DNA of 64,000 bases from Ophiocordyceps camponoti-saundersi (nom. inval.) (taxonomy: Eukaryota; Ascomycota; Sordariomycetes; Hypocreales; Ophiocordycipitaceae): contig PDHQ01000022.1 in the NCBI GenBank assembly GCA_003339415.1, positions 1 through 64,000 of the forward strand, read 5' to 3'. This document shows positions 25,008 to 37,800 of this stretch, piece after piece. Position numbers and translations under genes: made by a program. The notes beneath the pieces were generated by a model. That model had not been told where the DNA came from. It was given only the letters and a program-made list of their open reading frames with translations, and ran no database searches. The first letter of the stretch is position 1, and each line of letters starts with the position of its first letter.

Positions 25008-26630
25008 ATGGCGTCGGCTCCCGTCCAGCCGCTGCCAGCGGTGAAGCTGCCGTCGGGCCCATGGCCAACGACGGCAGAGCAGAAATACTGGCGCTCGTTC
25101 CGCGACCAGGTCGTCGCCCCTTCGGCTACGGGGTACGCGGCCACGCACCTCTCGTCGGCAGGGTCGATGCTGGCCGTCACGTCCGGCACCCGCGTCCAGC
25201 TTTACTCCACCCGGTCGAGGAAGCTGGTCAAGACGCTCTCTCGGTTCGACGACATGGCGCGCGGGGCTGCCTTGCGCCATACGGATGGTGGGCGCGTCCT
25301 CTCGGCTGGGGATGATTCCGGGACGGTTCGCGTCTTCGATACCGGTTCTAGAGCGGTTCTGCGCACTTGGAAGGCTGTTCATCGCTTGCCTGTTTGGGTC
25401 ACCCGCTGGGCTGAGACGGATCCTACTGTTCTCCTCAGCGCAGGTGACGATGCTACGATTCGCTTGTGGGATCTCTCGTCGGAGGAGCCGACGTCTACGC
25501 TTACGGGTCATGGCGACTACGTCCGATGCGCTCGCTTCATGCCTGCTACGGGGATCGGTTCCAGGACGATGGTGTCGGGGAGCTACGACGGGACGGTGAA
25601 GCTGTGGGATCCGAGAATGCGATCCAGCGCCGTCATGACATTTCGTCACGCCGAAGCCGTGGAAGACGTGTTGCCGTTGCCGTCTTCCACCGTCGTGCTG
25701 GCTTCGGCCTCGAACTCGGTCTCCGTTTTGGATCTCGTCGCCGCTCGGCCGAGGAAGGTGATTTCGAACCATCAGAAGACGGTGACATGTCTATCCCTCG
25801 CGTCTTCCGGCCGTCGACTCCTCACCGGATCTCTAGACGGTCACGTCAAAGTCCTGGAAACGACGGGATGGAACGTCGTCGCCACCCTAAAGTATCCTTC
25901 CCCCATACTCGCTCTCGTCGTCATCCCCTCTTCAACTTCGCAAGAGGAGAAGAAGGACTCTCCCGATCGTCACCTCGTCGTGGCGATGCAATCAGGAGAC
26001 GTCAACATCCGAACCCGACCGTCAGCCATCCAATCAGCCCGCGACAAAGAAAGAGAAGCCGAAATGGCCTCCCTCCTCCGCTCCATCGACGACCCATCTT
26101 CATCTTCTTCTTCCCACGCCAAGAAAAGCAATAAACGCAAACGATCAAAGCTACAAGACGACTTCAACCCCGAAGACATCGACACCATAATCTCCAACCC
26201 CTCAGACCACAAGACGAAAGAGCGCAAATGGCACCACCACCTAAGACACGCCCGGTACGGCCTAGCCCTGGACATGGTACTCAACACAGAGTCAAAAACC
26301 TACTCGCCGACCGACGCCCTAACGCTCCTGCACGCCCTCCGCCACCGAAGCGCAATGCAAGACTCGCTCCGCGAAAGCGACGAGTCCAGGATCCAGTCCC
26401 TCCTCGCCTGGCTTTCCGCCAACGTAGGGAAGCCGCAGTTCGTCAGCGTCGCCGTCGAGCTGGCCGTCAACCTCCTCCATCTGTACGCCGACTTCATCGC
26501 CCAGTCGCCTAGGCTGGAGCGAGATGCTAGGCTCTTGATGAGGAAGGTTGATCAGCAGATTAGGGAGAGTAGGGAGGCGCGTTGTGTTGAGGGCATGGTC
26601 GAGAGCTTGATGCTTGGCTTTGGGCTTTGA
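25008..26630 (+). CDS. UTP15: U3 small nucleolar RNA-associated protein 15 (WD40)
   Basis: Component of the t-UTP/UtpA subcomplex of the small-subunit processome, needed for early 18S rRNA processing and linked to rDNA transcription in the nucleolus. The frame is uninterrupted, 540 aa, close to the usual 510-560. Residues about 45-330 hold WD40 repeats (for example LLSAGDDATIRLWDL, MVSGSYDGTVKLWDP, LLTGSLDGHVKVLE). Residues about 340-390 are a basic linker with KKSNKRKRSK. Residues about 395-535 match the UTP15 C-terminal domain (KERKWHHHLRHARYGLALDMVL, then ...ALLHALRHR, LLAWLSANVGKPQF). The start MASAPVQPLPAVKLPSGPWP is typical of fungal orthologues, followed by TAEQKYWRSFRDQV. No introns. 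The neighbour downstream is convergent. Confidence 0.93.
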   Translation: MASAPVQPLPAVKLPSGPWPTTAEQKYWRSFRDQVVAPSATGYAATHLSSAGSMLAVTSGTRVQLYSTRSRKLVKTLSRFDDMARGAALRHTDGGRVLSAGDDSGTVRVFDTGSRAVLRTWKAVHRLPVWVTRWAETDPTVLLSAGDDATIRLWDLSSEEPTSTLTGHGDYVRCARFMPATGIGSRTMVSGSYDGTVKLWDPRMRSSAVMTFRHAEAVEDVLPLPSSTVVLASASNSVSVLDLVAARPRKVISNHQKTVTCLSLASSGRRLLTGSLDGHVKVLETTGWNVVATLKYPSPILALVVIPSSTSQEEKKDSPDRHLVVAMQSGDVNIRTRPSAIQSARDKEREAEMASLLRSIDDPSSSSSSHAKKSNKRKRSKLQDDFNPEDIDTIISNPSDHKTKERKWHHHLRHARYGLALDMVLNTESKTYSPTDALTLLHALRHRSAMQDSLRESDESRIQSLLAWLSANVGKPQFVSVAVELAVNLLHLYADFIAQSPRLERDARLLMRKVDQQIRESREARCVEGMVESLMLGFGL

Positions 26631-27994
26631 GGAGGGAGCGGTTGAGTTGAGTTGAGTTGAGTTGCACATGTACAACGAGACATATACCTACTTTACCTAC
26701 CTACCTACATAGCAAGATGCCTGCATACAAAGCCTATCCTATGCTATCCTATCCTGTCTTGTCTTTAGGGGGGGAGGGGGGATGCATCCGTGCCTCGCAT
26801 CGTCTCTTCCCTGCCATGGCCCATCTATCCCTTGCCTCTCTGTATTGATATATTGATACTGCATCACATATGTATGAATGCCCTTCTCGTGACCCCTACA
26901 TGATTGGGCCCTTTTCCCCCAAACCCAACCCCCCCTTTCCCCCCTCCTCTCTTCTCTCGAGCTTCCCTGTTGCGCCACAGCTGCATCACTCCGCATCGTG
27001 ACATGTACATGTAGATCAATATACTCCGTACATACGTGTGTATGTGTGTATGCGTGTATGTATGTGTATATATATCCGTATATATCCCTATATATGGTTA
27101 CGCAGATTCCTGACTGACTGACTGACTGACTGTATGTATGTATATATGCAAGTAACAATCACAATATGCCAACATCTCCCACCCCCCAAACAAGCCAAAC
27201 AGAGACAAAACCCGGAGTCACAGTCTGCACGCCACACCCTAACCCTAGAAGGTCGGTCGCCCCCCCCCGGAAAAAAAAAACTCCCATCCCAAGCCTCATG
27301 GACCCTGGAAGGCCTTGCCAAGTCAAGAAAGTGGTATATCCTCCTCCTCCGTCTTTTGCTCTCACTGTTCTCATCAACTGTGCTAGAACGACATGTGCGG
27401 TAAGGAAAATGAAAAGAATATAAACAAGTCTCAGAGAAAAAAAAAGACAAAGTTCCCTCCCATGATGTGAATCAGAAAACAGAATGCCGCTGGAGGCGAT
27501 GCCATGGAACAGAGAGACAAGGGAAGAAAACAACTAAGACAGGAGGGGAAAGGGAAAAACAGGGAAGGGGGGGGCGTGCATATATCGAAACAAAACAAGA
27601 CGAGGATCCAATAGGAGAAGGTGGGAAAGAAAAAAAAAACCCAGTAAGAAAGAGGCTGTTGGAGGCGAGGAGAAGAGGAGGAGAGGAGAAGGTGAAGGAA
27701 GCCAAGTACGGAATATGAGGAGAAGCATGGGGATTGGGCATGTATTTCGTCCCCATGCAGTCGTGCGTTTTCGTTGCATGAAACTGTATCCGTAGCCGTC
27801 CAACGGAAACAGTCGATAGAAGAGGGAGAGAAAGGGGGTGTTCCAGCCCGACGCATCGATAGGGCTCTTCAACCCAATAGGGCCGCCGCGCCTTGCAGTT
27901 CGGAAAGAGGAAACAGTCCGAACCTGCGTTGGTGCCGATAGAACCTCGTAGCTTCGAAACGTGGCAGCGCAGCAGAGAACGACACCCCGTCCTA
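26631..27994. other. Intergenic region between convergent genes
   Basis: The 3' flanks of UTP15 (+) and the Zn2Cys6 gene (-). No gene recognised. Simple repeats: (GTTGA)n at 26,641-26,664, TGTATG-type repeats at about 27,035-27,075, and (GACT)n at 27,111-27,132. A two-unit CCCTAACCCTAG at 27,237-27,248 resembles telomere repeat but is too short to mean much. Several G and A homopolymers lie at 27,560-27,640. Confidence 0.5.
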
Positions 27995-30900
27995 TCATCG
28001 GCCGTGTGCTGCTGCTGCTGTTGCCGTCATGCCAACCATGCGAGGAGACATGGTTGCCGACACGAGGCCCATCTCGTCGGTGGCGGCTTGCGGCAGACCC
28101 CAAGAAGGATGAGGTACCACCATCTGCATCTTGGGCGTGTGCGAGCTTGTCGAGCTCGAGAAGCTCGAGTTCACCCCTGCGTCGTTGGAGAAGAGGTCCC
28201 GCTGGATGCCCTCGAGGATGCGCATGTCGAGCGTCAACGAGCTCGTCGCCGTCGCCGATTGTCGTAGGAACTGAATCGTCTTCGCAAAGAGGTGCTGCAA
28301 CGTCTCCTCGTCTACCATCTTCCGGAGAACGGGGTCTTTATAGGCGGCCGCGAGCACGAGCATGTTGCCCCATTGGCTAGGAGAGACCGGCTGTTAGCAC
28401 CGACACACACCTCCCCGCTCTCTCCCTTCTCTCCCTGGGCTGCACCTACGCATGCGCCGTGCCAAAGACGTTGGTGATGATGGGGCGCGACTCGCCCAGG
28501 CCGTGAAACGCCCTCGTGCTCTCGATCAGGGCCTTGATGCCCTTGCGCGCCAGCTCCAGTATTTGCGGATCAAAGTCCACGCTCGTCGTATCGCGGCTGA
28601 ACCTCTGATGGAGGTTGCCCACTTGAAACTCCATCGTCTCGGGGCCCGTCTCCTGCTTCCGGCTGTGGTTGCAATCGAGGATCATCCTGATAAAGGGCCG
28701 ATACGTAATGACTTGGGCGCCCCAGTACTTGCCGCGTAGACGCGCAGAGAGAATGTCGTCGGCCGGATCGTCGTCTTCCCTGAAGGCGTACCGGTTGGCT
28801 GCCCATCTCATGTCCGATACGGCCGAGGCCAAGAGGTCGACGCTTCTCATCTTGTTCTCGTCCGTCTTGGGGGGGGCCGACGTGTCCTCGGGCGCGTAGA
28901 ACAGACGGTGGATGCTGTTCAGGTGAGTCCGCAGATACAGCTGACCGGGGTAGCTGTCCAATACCCTCTGGTCGACGTCCTTGAGCAGGCTCATGTTGGG
29001 TGTCGGCATGTCGTCTTCGTACTGCAGGAGGCCCGAAGGAGGAACCGGCATCTCTGCGATGAGATCGCTAATGGGCACGAGTATTAGTCGCAGGCGGTGA
29101 AACCCTGTTGCCCCTCACTCATCTCTTACCTCTCCAGCTGAAGACAGGTCCAGAATACCAATGATATCTGATTGTACTTGGGGTCGTTGATCAGCACCCT
29201 GCTCCGCTTCATTTTCCGCAGCTTGTCCAGGCTCCTGCAAGCACACGTTGTGAGTCAGTGACGTTCCTCCGCCGCCGTTGTCGGCGAAAACTCACGGTCT
29301 TATGATGACTTGCAGCTTGTGGCCCGCAGCATGAATCCAGGAGAAGCTCTCGAGCGGCCGCCCCAGCTGACCCTGATAGAGGCCGGCGAAGATGTTGGCG
29401 TAGACCAGCTTCATGTTCTTGTAGCCGCCGGTGTAGTTGCCCAGTATATCGGTGGCGAAGGCAAAGTATTCGAGGCCGGGAATCTGCTCGTAGTTCTTCT
29501 TGAGGTTGTAGAACTTGGCGCCCCCATGTATAGACGAACGTCTGCTGTGCGCGCTCCGCTCCGGTTCCCTGGGCGATGCGAGGCTGGACGAGTGAGAATG
29601 GGACGAGTAGCTGGGAGGAGAGCCGCGGATGGGCGAGGCCGGGACTCCGTTGCGACTCATCGGGCTTCCCTGAGGCAGCGGGTCGAGGACGGCGTCCGGT
29701 ATGCGGCTGCGATGGAGGCAGATCTTGCCCAGGGCCAGCACTGTCAGGATCAGCGCACTGTGGATGGAGCGGTCCGGCCGGCCGACCCTGACGGCGGGAC
29801 CGTCGGAACCGTCGAGCTCGTCAGACGGTCGCTTCCGCTTCGAGCCCGTCATCTGGACCTGCGCGTGAGGAAAGTTGGACGTTGGCTTCGACGGCTGGCC
29901 CTTTTTCGCCTTGAGCTGTGTCCTGGGCAGGGACTCGAGAAAGTGGCGGACCCATTCGTCGAGGTCCTTGGGCTGGATGATGGGATGCATATTCATGATG
30001 TTGTCGTTGAAGCTCTGCACGTATCTGCGGACCGTCGAGTCGGAGAAGTCGGGGTTGCCGTCGGGACCGAGAACGCCGCCCTTGTAGGTGTAGTCGTCGC
30101 CCGGGCTGAGGCCTCCCACCTGGCCCCAGTCGACGCCCAAGGGCGGAGAGGCCACGTCGGACAACTCCTCGCACATTTCTAGCCGTCCGTGCTCCTGGAG
30201 TTCGCGCTGTTGCCGCATCGAATGGGAGTCCTCGCCGCGGCCGTAGACGATGAGCGTACCGCGATTCTGCTCGTAGCTGATGGGATAGTCCAGGGTGTAG
30301 CGGACGCCTACACTTTCGAGGTGAGGCCTCGTCATCTCCTCTATCGGCTGCCACTCCAGCAGCTTGCCGGCCAGGGTGGTATGATTGATCGGAATGGCGG
30401 GCTCTCCCGGGGGCACGGGGGGGCCCGGCTCGGCCTCGAGCTCGTCTTCGCTCGCCACGTGTCTGGGGACGCAGTCGGAGTGGATGCCTACCGGGTCGCG
30501 GGAGGCTTCGTAGTGGTGCTCGGACGCGTTAGAGAGGGGAGAGTGTCGAGACGGGCTCTTGACGTCATGGTCGGACATGGGCTTGGGGAAGCTGGCGACC
30601 TCGAGCTTGTAAATGCGGTCGTTCATGGTCCCGACCTGACTTATGAGCGTCGTGAGGCTGTGCTGCATCGTAGTGATGCCCTCGAGAATGTCTGCCTGGG
30701 CTTTGTCGGTGCTGTCTGCTATTAGCTCTAGAAACAGCCAAAGACGAGAGCGCCTCGGCTTGGAGGTCGAGCGGCGTACGCTTTAGGTACCGGGTCCCTA
30801 TATCTGCACTCGGTGCCTTTGTCTCTGCATGTCTTGCAGGGCTTGGTCTCGTCGCACTTTGCCTTGAGCTGGCGGCACTGATCACAGGCCTACGGGTCAC

Positions 30901-31781
30901 AGACAAGAAGGAGACGTCAGTACTTGGACCGGAACGGCATCGAAGAGAGCGGCATCTCGAACCTGAGACGCCCGCGTATTCTTCTTCTTCGCATTGGCTG
31001 CTGCTTGTTGGTAGATGCTAATAAAGTTGGGGTCCGTTTGCTGGTAGGCGCCATGAGGCTCGTACGAGGGCTGATGGGAGGGTGTGGGAGGAGGAAATGA
31101 AGCGGGACGGTACACTCCGGCCGCCTGAGGCACCGGAGGCCGGTTGTCGTAGTTCATGTGTCGACCTTGGCTCTCGGCGGGTTGCTGAGAAGAGTAATGG
31201 GGGGGTTGCGGCGGCGCGGGCGGCTGATTGGGGGCCGGGAGGGGATGAGTCGGGGGGATTAGAAGCTCGGGCGCATGGCCCGTAGAATTGGGGCGTCGGA
31301 GGTCTTCGCCGGCCTCTCGGTTTATAGTCGAGTCTCTCGGAGGATACTGGTGATAGGGGCGGGGAAGGGTGGGCGAGAGAGGACGCGCCTGCGGCTGCGA
31401 CGGCTGGCGATAATGGTCTTGCAGCGTCTCTTGGTCGCGGTGACGACGGTCGAGATCGGCAGAATGCTGCTGCTGATGATGAGCATGACCATGGCCGGGA
31501 GCAGGAGGTGCAGGGGCGTGGTCTGCGGAGTGGGGAGTATATGGCTGTTGTTGATATGGAGCCGTGGCTGGGTGGGAAGGAGGAGGAGGAGGAATTGGAG
31601 GAGGAACAGGAGGAACAGGAGGAGGAGGAGGAGGAGGAGGAGGAGGATGATGATGATGAGCGGCCGGTGGCGGCGGCGGACGATGGGCGGTCGAAGGGGC
31701 ATGGGGATGCGGCAGCGAGGTAGCGGAAGCCGACCACGATTCGAGGCGCATACGCTTGCCATCAGGAGGCCCTGAGTCCAT
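27995..31781 (-). CDS. Zn(II)2Cys6 transcription factor with fungal-specific middle homology region
   Basis: A nuclear DNA-binding regulator; target genes unknown. Six exons (minus strand, in order): 31781-30963, 30889-30780, 30711-29296, 29234-29130, 29067-28450, 28376-27995, giving 1,149 aa. All junctions keep frame and use GT-AG introns of 61-73 nt. The second junction was chosen so that the linker reads PVPKATDKAQADILEG. Residues 1-273 are Pro/His/Gln/Ser-rich. The zinc cluster lies at 275-301 with exact CX2CX6CX5CX2CX6C spacing (ACDQCRQLKAKC), followed by a likely coiled segment and, around residues 650-790, the fungal transcription factor region (AFATDILGNYTGGYKN, NIFAGLYQGQLGRPLES). 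The ATG at 31,781 (MDSGPPDGKRMRLES) was preferred over an in-frame one at 31,862, which would add 27 hydrophobic, signal-like residues. The zinc cluster is unusually far from the N-terminus. Confidence 0.87.
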
Positions 31782-32418
31782 GCTTGACGAGGTCGACGTA
31801 AAGCCAAACACATAACGGGAGGCGAGGGCAAAAAGCGAAAGCAGGGACCAGCGGAGGGGCACACAAGGACTATTGGGCCCGGGCTCGGTCGACCAGGGAC
31901 ATGGGGCAGGGAGGTGACATGAAGTTAAGCCAAGCCAGCGAGGCGGATATGCGATCAGCAGTTGGGCAGCAGACGAGCGAGCTTCCTCGACCTTGGAGTT
32001 GCTCTATCCCACCGGTGGGGCTCCCGCGCCCAGGGGCCGGTCCAGAAGAGGTGGGCAGCGGCCCGCGCAGACTCGACGTGGTAATCGACCGGGGGGGGGG
32101 GGGGGGACCTGTAGCGCAGGCTGCACCGCGCCGCCGAGGTTGCAGGGCTAGCGGCCAGGCGCGCCTCTCCTCTCTTGAAGTGGTGGCGCGTTGAAAAGAC
32201 GGTAAGATGTGGCGGACCGGGTGGTGATGGGAGATGCCAGGATGAGTGATGAGCTGGGCTGTGGCTGAGGCTCCCGGGGGGGGGGGGAGAGGGAGGCAAG
32301 AGGGGTTTCTCTCCTCTTTTCTGTCGGCGACTATGAGAATCTCTCCGTCCCTAATCCGTATGTCTGTCTGTCTCTGTCCCTGTTGGTCAAGCCCTCGACA
32401 TTCTGGCTGGCTGGTCCA

Positions 32419-32468
<50 letters not shown>
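32419..32468. repeat. Uninterrupted G50 homopolymer
   Basis: Fifty consecutive G on the plus strand, followed directly by TGGATGGATGGATGG. The exact length in an assembly of such a run is unreliable. Confidence 0.9.
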
Positions 32469-32469
<1 letters not shown>

Positions 32470-33899
32470 GGATGGATGGATGGATGGATGGACGTTCATT
32501 GTATTCCTCATGTACCTTGTCGGAGGAAGCTGGGCGATAGAGTACATGTGGCATTCATCCGTACGGATACAGGTAGTAAAAGAGGTGGTAGGAGGAGGTA
32601 TGAGGAGGTATGTAGGGCGACCAGGGGGGGGTATGATGACGGTTCGTTCGTCGTAGTGGTGAGAGATGAGTGCAGGGGGTGTTTACTTTCTGCAGGGAAA
32701 AAAGGAAGGAAAGAATCGGCCTCATGCGCTTTCTGCGACAGGCCGTGCTGAGTAAGGAGACACTGTAGCTAGCATTCTTCTCAGGATTGCTACCTCTAAG
32801 GGAGTCGTCGTCGTCGTCGTCGTCTATCCGTACTCTCTGTACTCCGTACCACCTACCAGATGCCTGCCAGCCCACGGCTCCTATCAATACCAGCCTAATA
32901 CCACCTGTACGGATACGGCAGTCGCCGACGGGGGGGGGAAGGGGAGCAGTACATAGAGAGCTGCCCGCTGCCCGTGCCTTACCATCTATCATCTTACCTT
33001 AGCAGTAGGTGTTAGAGACCACCGGTCAACAAGATGTGACGATGTTTCGAACTAGACAAGGCCGTATTCTCTATTCGGAAGTCATGAACATACTACAGTC
33101 CGTACTACAGAGAAGACGACAATCTGTCACACACACACGCGCGTCTAACGTAGGTAGGTAGGGAGAGGTATCGACACCCACCCACGGGCACACACACCCA
33201 TTACACGGGCCACACACACACACACACACACACACACCACAAGGTAGCGGCTGTTAGTCGCAAGCCCCGTCCCACCCACCGTCGAGGCCCGGCCCGTCAA
33301 CGTCGACAGCGGCGGAGACGTTCGGACCCGGGCCCTTTTTTGCCCCCCCCTAAAGCCAGGAATACCTGTCTGGGTAAGTAGGTAGGTGACTACACAACTA
33401 AACTGCCTACCTAGGTAGGTAGGTAGGTAGGTAAGCGGTCGGTCGACACCGCCAACACCGCCGCTTCCCAAGAGCCGCCGCACTCCACCTCCCACCCCCC
33501 CCCCCTGCGGCCTTTAACCGGCCGAGAGATGATCATGGGCGTCCATCACCACAATCATCACAATCATCATTCCGGCGCCGCCGATGGGGGGGGGGGAACG
33601 AGGTACATGCTTGGGCGAGAGCGGTGCTCCTGAATTGGGGAAGACGAGAGATGCTGCTGCTGCTGCTGCTGCCAGGCACGACATGTCATGTATGTGCATG
33701 TAGAGAGTATGCATGTACATGTGTGATGTGTATCCGTACGGTATGGGTTGTATGTATGTATACCTACCTCCCTACCCACTCACCTGTCTGTCTGCCTGTC
33801 CGTCGAAGCAACTCGTCTCAAGTGTACGATACATACCTACCTACCTCTATGCCTGCATGTGTGTGTGTGTGAGTGTGTGTGAGTGTGTGTGGCATATAC

Positions 33900-33951
33900 C
33901 TAGGTAGGTAGGTAGGTAGGTAGGTAGGTAGGTATGTAGGTAGGTAGGTAT
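33900..33951. repeat. (TAGG)n tetranucleotide microsatellite
   Basis: About 13 units of TAGG with two TATG interruptions. A shorter array of the same unit lies at 33,410-33,434. Confidence 0.9.
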
Positions 33952-34729
33952 GTAGCCTGAAAAGCCTCCATCTTCATCACCGCCATCATCATCACGCAGC
34001 TGCCGCCTGACGCGGCTAACCCGCCCAGCACGTGCACAGGCAAACCGGGCAGGGATGAACATGTGTCAGTTCATCGAACAGCATCCAATCCTCGGCGACG
34101 ATGGGCTTTTGCTCCGGGTGCTTACATGTGTTGTAAACGCCGACGGAGAATATGTATGTATGTACGCACAGTGCTTTTCAACTTGAGACCTTCTATCTCG
34201 CTCCCTCTCCCTCTCTCTCGTCCTCTGCAGCATTGCGTTGCCAACTGCCGTGCTGATCACGCGGACACGCCTCTCGCCTGACGGGGCGGCCGAGGCTGTA
34301 CAGCTTACATTGCCTCTGCCTACTACCTATTCGTACGTCCGCAGGTAGGCCAGGTCTGCATACACGCCAACGGACGGACGATGTATGTATGTGCGCATGC
34401 CTGCGTGCGTGTTTAATCTCCACGCCTTGACCTTCAGCTGGCCGCTTCTAAACGAGCAAAGACTGGACGGAGAACAGTAACGTTGTATGTACGGATACGT
34501 ACGTATGTATGTAGTTGTACGGATACGCACGCACCGATCGACGCATGCATACATTCATTCATACCTACCCACATACAGGCAAACACACCACCTCTGTTAG
34601 ACTACCCGTACCTTTTTTCACTACATCTCCTCTTTCTCAGTCTCTCTCTCTCTATCTCTTCCCCCTCTCTCCCCTTACGAACCTAAGCAGCCTCACACAA
34701 TTGTCCAATCAAAGTTTCTCCCGTGAATT

Positions 34730-34731
<2 letters not shown>

Positions 34732-34782
<51 letters not shown>

Positions 34783-34815
34783 CCCCCCCCCCCCCCCCCC
34801 CCCTCACACCTTCCG

Positions 34816-34854
<39 letters not shown>
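34732..34854. repeat. Cluster of three C homopolymers (C50, C21, C39)
   Basis: C50 (34,732-34,781), a single G, C21 (34,783-34,803), then a 12-bp spacer (34,804-34,815) and C39 (34,816-34,854). The complementary strand is G-rich and could fold into G-quadruplexes. Confidence 0.9.
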
Positions 34855-34855
<1 letters not shown>

Positions 34856-37800
34856 ACCGAGTTCCCGGGGTCTCCGGAGATGGATCGCCGGTAGTGGGGC
34901 CGGCCAAAGACCGTCTCAACAACAACAACAAGAGCAAAGATGAAAACTCCCTAACAAAGAACAAAGAACACCAAAAGACAAAAAAGCAAACAACAAAGAA
35001 ATAAAAAAAAAAGGCCAATCCCAATCTGGCAGACCGCTTTCCTTCCCCAAAAACCCTTCGGCACCGACGGCTCGGGTCTTGCCACGCCTCCTCCTCCCAC
35101 CACCCTCAAGCCCAACAGTCCAAACACCACGCACGCCCCCGGTATAGAAAAACAAAGAAGAGCTACTGCTGCTGCTACACAGATATTTTTTACCATTTTT
35201 TCCCTCTTCCTTTGGCCCCCCCCCGAAAAGTTTGCTTCCCCCCTCCCCTTTCTCTGCTTCTAACCCTCAGTTAGTTAGTTCCGCCGGTAAAGTTTTTCGT
35301 TGGCTTGCCTGCTGCTGCCAATCGATCGACCAACAAACAGCCGCCTTGGCTCTATTTTTCGCCCGCCCCCTTGTTTCCATCGAGGGGGAGGGGGGAAAGA
35401 AAAGTGCAGGATAGGAGATCAAGTCGATTTCCAACCCCTACACTCTCCTTGTTGCTCTATCCGACCCGACTACCGGGCACTGGTATGATACATACATGTA
35501 GATCACCCTCTTTGCCTCCTCCTCCCCCCCCCCCCCCTTTACGGTGGATATACAGCCTGATATGATGATCTGTAATGCAGTATCCGTACATAGTATCGAG
35601 TATAGCTACTATGGTGAGCGTAAACCAGAGGAAGAAAGATGGATATCCAAACAAAAAAAACCAACCCGTCGCACGCGGTGTTTGTCCCGCGGCTCATGCT
35701 GTGTCTGCCCACACGACCAAGGCTGTTGAGGCATCAAGGTGACACGGCAGACGGCATCTGAAAGCCTACCAACGACTTCGATCTACGATTTTCCCTTTTT
35801 CCAATTCTCTCCTACGCGTAACCACCACTTACACGCCATAGCAAAGGGTCGTTGCACCAGGTCGTGTTGGTTCCACAGAACTCGTCTTCTCAATATCAAC
35901 GTCCAAGCGTCCCCGAAAGATGCCGAAAGACCAGACAGGATGAGATGGACAACTCTACGCTTGCTTGTGTGTGTGGAGGGAGGGGACACTCGCTTGACTG
36001 ATCTTCTTCGACCTGAAGCTGACAAGCGGCTGAAGATTCTTCACACCCCCCCTTCCCCCCCCATTCCCCCGTACTCGGACCAACTGCTTCTACTTTCGCA
36101 TATGCGTTCTCTCATCTTCCGGTCTCGTCACCTCGTATGCGTTGCCTCGTCTCCTCTTTTCTTTCCTTTCATCTGTCTGTGTCTTCTCGAAATTTGTTGA
36201 AGCGCGTGAGCTTGCCTCTCTCTCTCCCCCCTCGTAATTTCCCACGACTCCCGCATTGGAGCGTGTTCATGTGAGGAGCATCTGTTTTATTTGAAGTAGT
36301 TTGAACATGTGTAAACCCCCAGTCTATATAGCATTTTATGAGCCTCTTTCTTCCTCTCCTGATCAGTTCATGAATAGATTGGAAACAAAAACGACAGACT
36401 CTTTAGTCTTCTGACATACGATATATCCGTACGGAAACATTGTCTTCCCCTTAACCCCGGCGTGAATAATGCAAGGTCCTAATGTAAAACATGATACGTA
36501 GTCAGACTTTTTTTCCTTCTCAAACAACGGAGAAATAGAATGAGTCACTTCTCTCTTTCCACGGCTCTTGGATCAAAAAGGTGATTGTAGACTCCCATCT
36601 CCGTCGAGGACAAATGGTCTCTTTTTGGCTGGGCCTTGGCCGCGCAACCGCCCCCCCCTTTCCCCCCTCTAGGGCGGCCGGATGGACGGAGCCGCAGACC
36701 CGGACCGAGGTACCTTTGGTCCCGACGAGTGAGTGCGGCATCGACTTCGCCACGTGCGGACGGTAGAACTTTCTCCCTGTTGCCAAGATGCATTAGTCTT
36801 TGTATGGTGAGGTTGGAAGCGATGGGCCTTGCTGGCGGCAGATGGTGGTTGTATGCGTCGTGGGCTGGCCATCGTAGAGGAGGAGGAGGAGGAGGACTCC
36901 GAGGACGCGGCTTCGGGCCGGCCGAAGGTAGGGGAGGGGGGGGGGGGAGTGAACATTAGTTGTCAATACGCATGAACACGGTAGATCAGGAGGATGGATG
37001 TTGCTCCTTGTTGAAAGGAGGAGACTTGCATATTGATCATCATCTCAGGGGATACTAGGGATGCATTATGAACAGCTTCATGGCTAATAGAGAACATACC
37101 CACATAATAATAGCAACTCCGTATGTATTCTCTCCATGAACCAAGACATCCCAAGTCCGACCCGGAAAAATCCAAGAGACAACTCCGTCTACCGTCTTGT
37201 CTTCTCAGCTTCGAATGGTCAGGTATGCATGACACTTGAATCGTCCATTCCCTCCTCAGTCCTGCCATCTATTCCCTTCTCTCTCTTCTCTCTGCATGCC
37301 TTGCCAGCCTTGTTGAAAGCGGCATGTGGATGCTACATATATGAACGTTGTATCCGTACACTACATGATGATGATAAACGGCCTTGGCTAACCCTCCAAT
37401 GTGACGGGGTTTCTAGAATTCGCCTCTCGTCCCCTTTGCCTCTGTAAAGGAAGAAGCATCCATCACGGACATGATACATGTATCCGTACATACATATCCG
37501 TACATACCTTATGATACCCCCTTTTCTTCTCCATCGAATATACATACATACCTACACATATGCACAGGCACGGATTCGGGATATGCATGCCTCATACATG
37601 TACATACAGACAGCCATGTAGGTACGCTTTCTGCACATCAACAAACGCCGGCATTCGTCCAGTCAACAGTCTTTATTCCCCCCCAAAGCAAATATGTCCA
37701 AGCCCAGCAAGGCAAGGCCTCACTCTCCCCTAAAAAACATGCCATTTTTTTCCCCCTCCGTCGGACTCTCTACGTCCGTAAACATGTCCGTATGCAATCG

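Noticed and set aside
27237..27248. Telomere-like CCCTAACCCTAG
   Set aside because: Only two units in intergenic DNA; chance or trivial interstitial match.
29310..30182. Long plus-strand frame (290 codons)
   Set aside because: Antisense shadow of the Zn2Cys6 gene in GC-rich coding DNA.
32246..32751. Open frames with polyglycine over the G50 run
   Set aside because: Homopolymer artefact in noncoding DNA upstream of the Zn2Cys6 gene.
33041..33060. Possible tRNA B-box-like TTCGAA
   Set aside because: No A box, acceptor stem or cloverleaf around it; no tRNA found elsewhere in the window.
33410..33951. Regularly repeated TAGG arrays as a possible CRISPR or centromere-like array
   Set aside because: Plain tetranucleotide microsatellites with no unique spacers.
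34683..35024. Open frames of polyglycine/polyproline on both strands
   Set aside because: Created purely by the C homopolymers; no start context, domain or splice signals.
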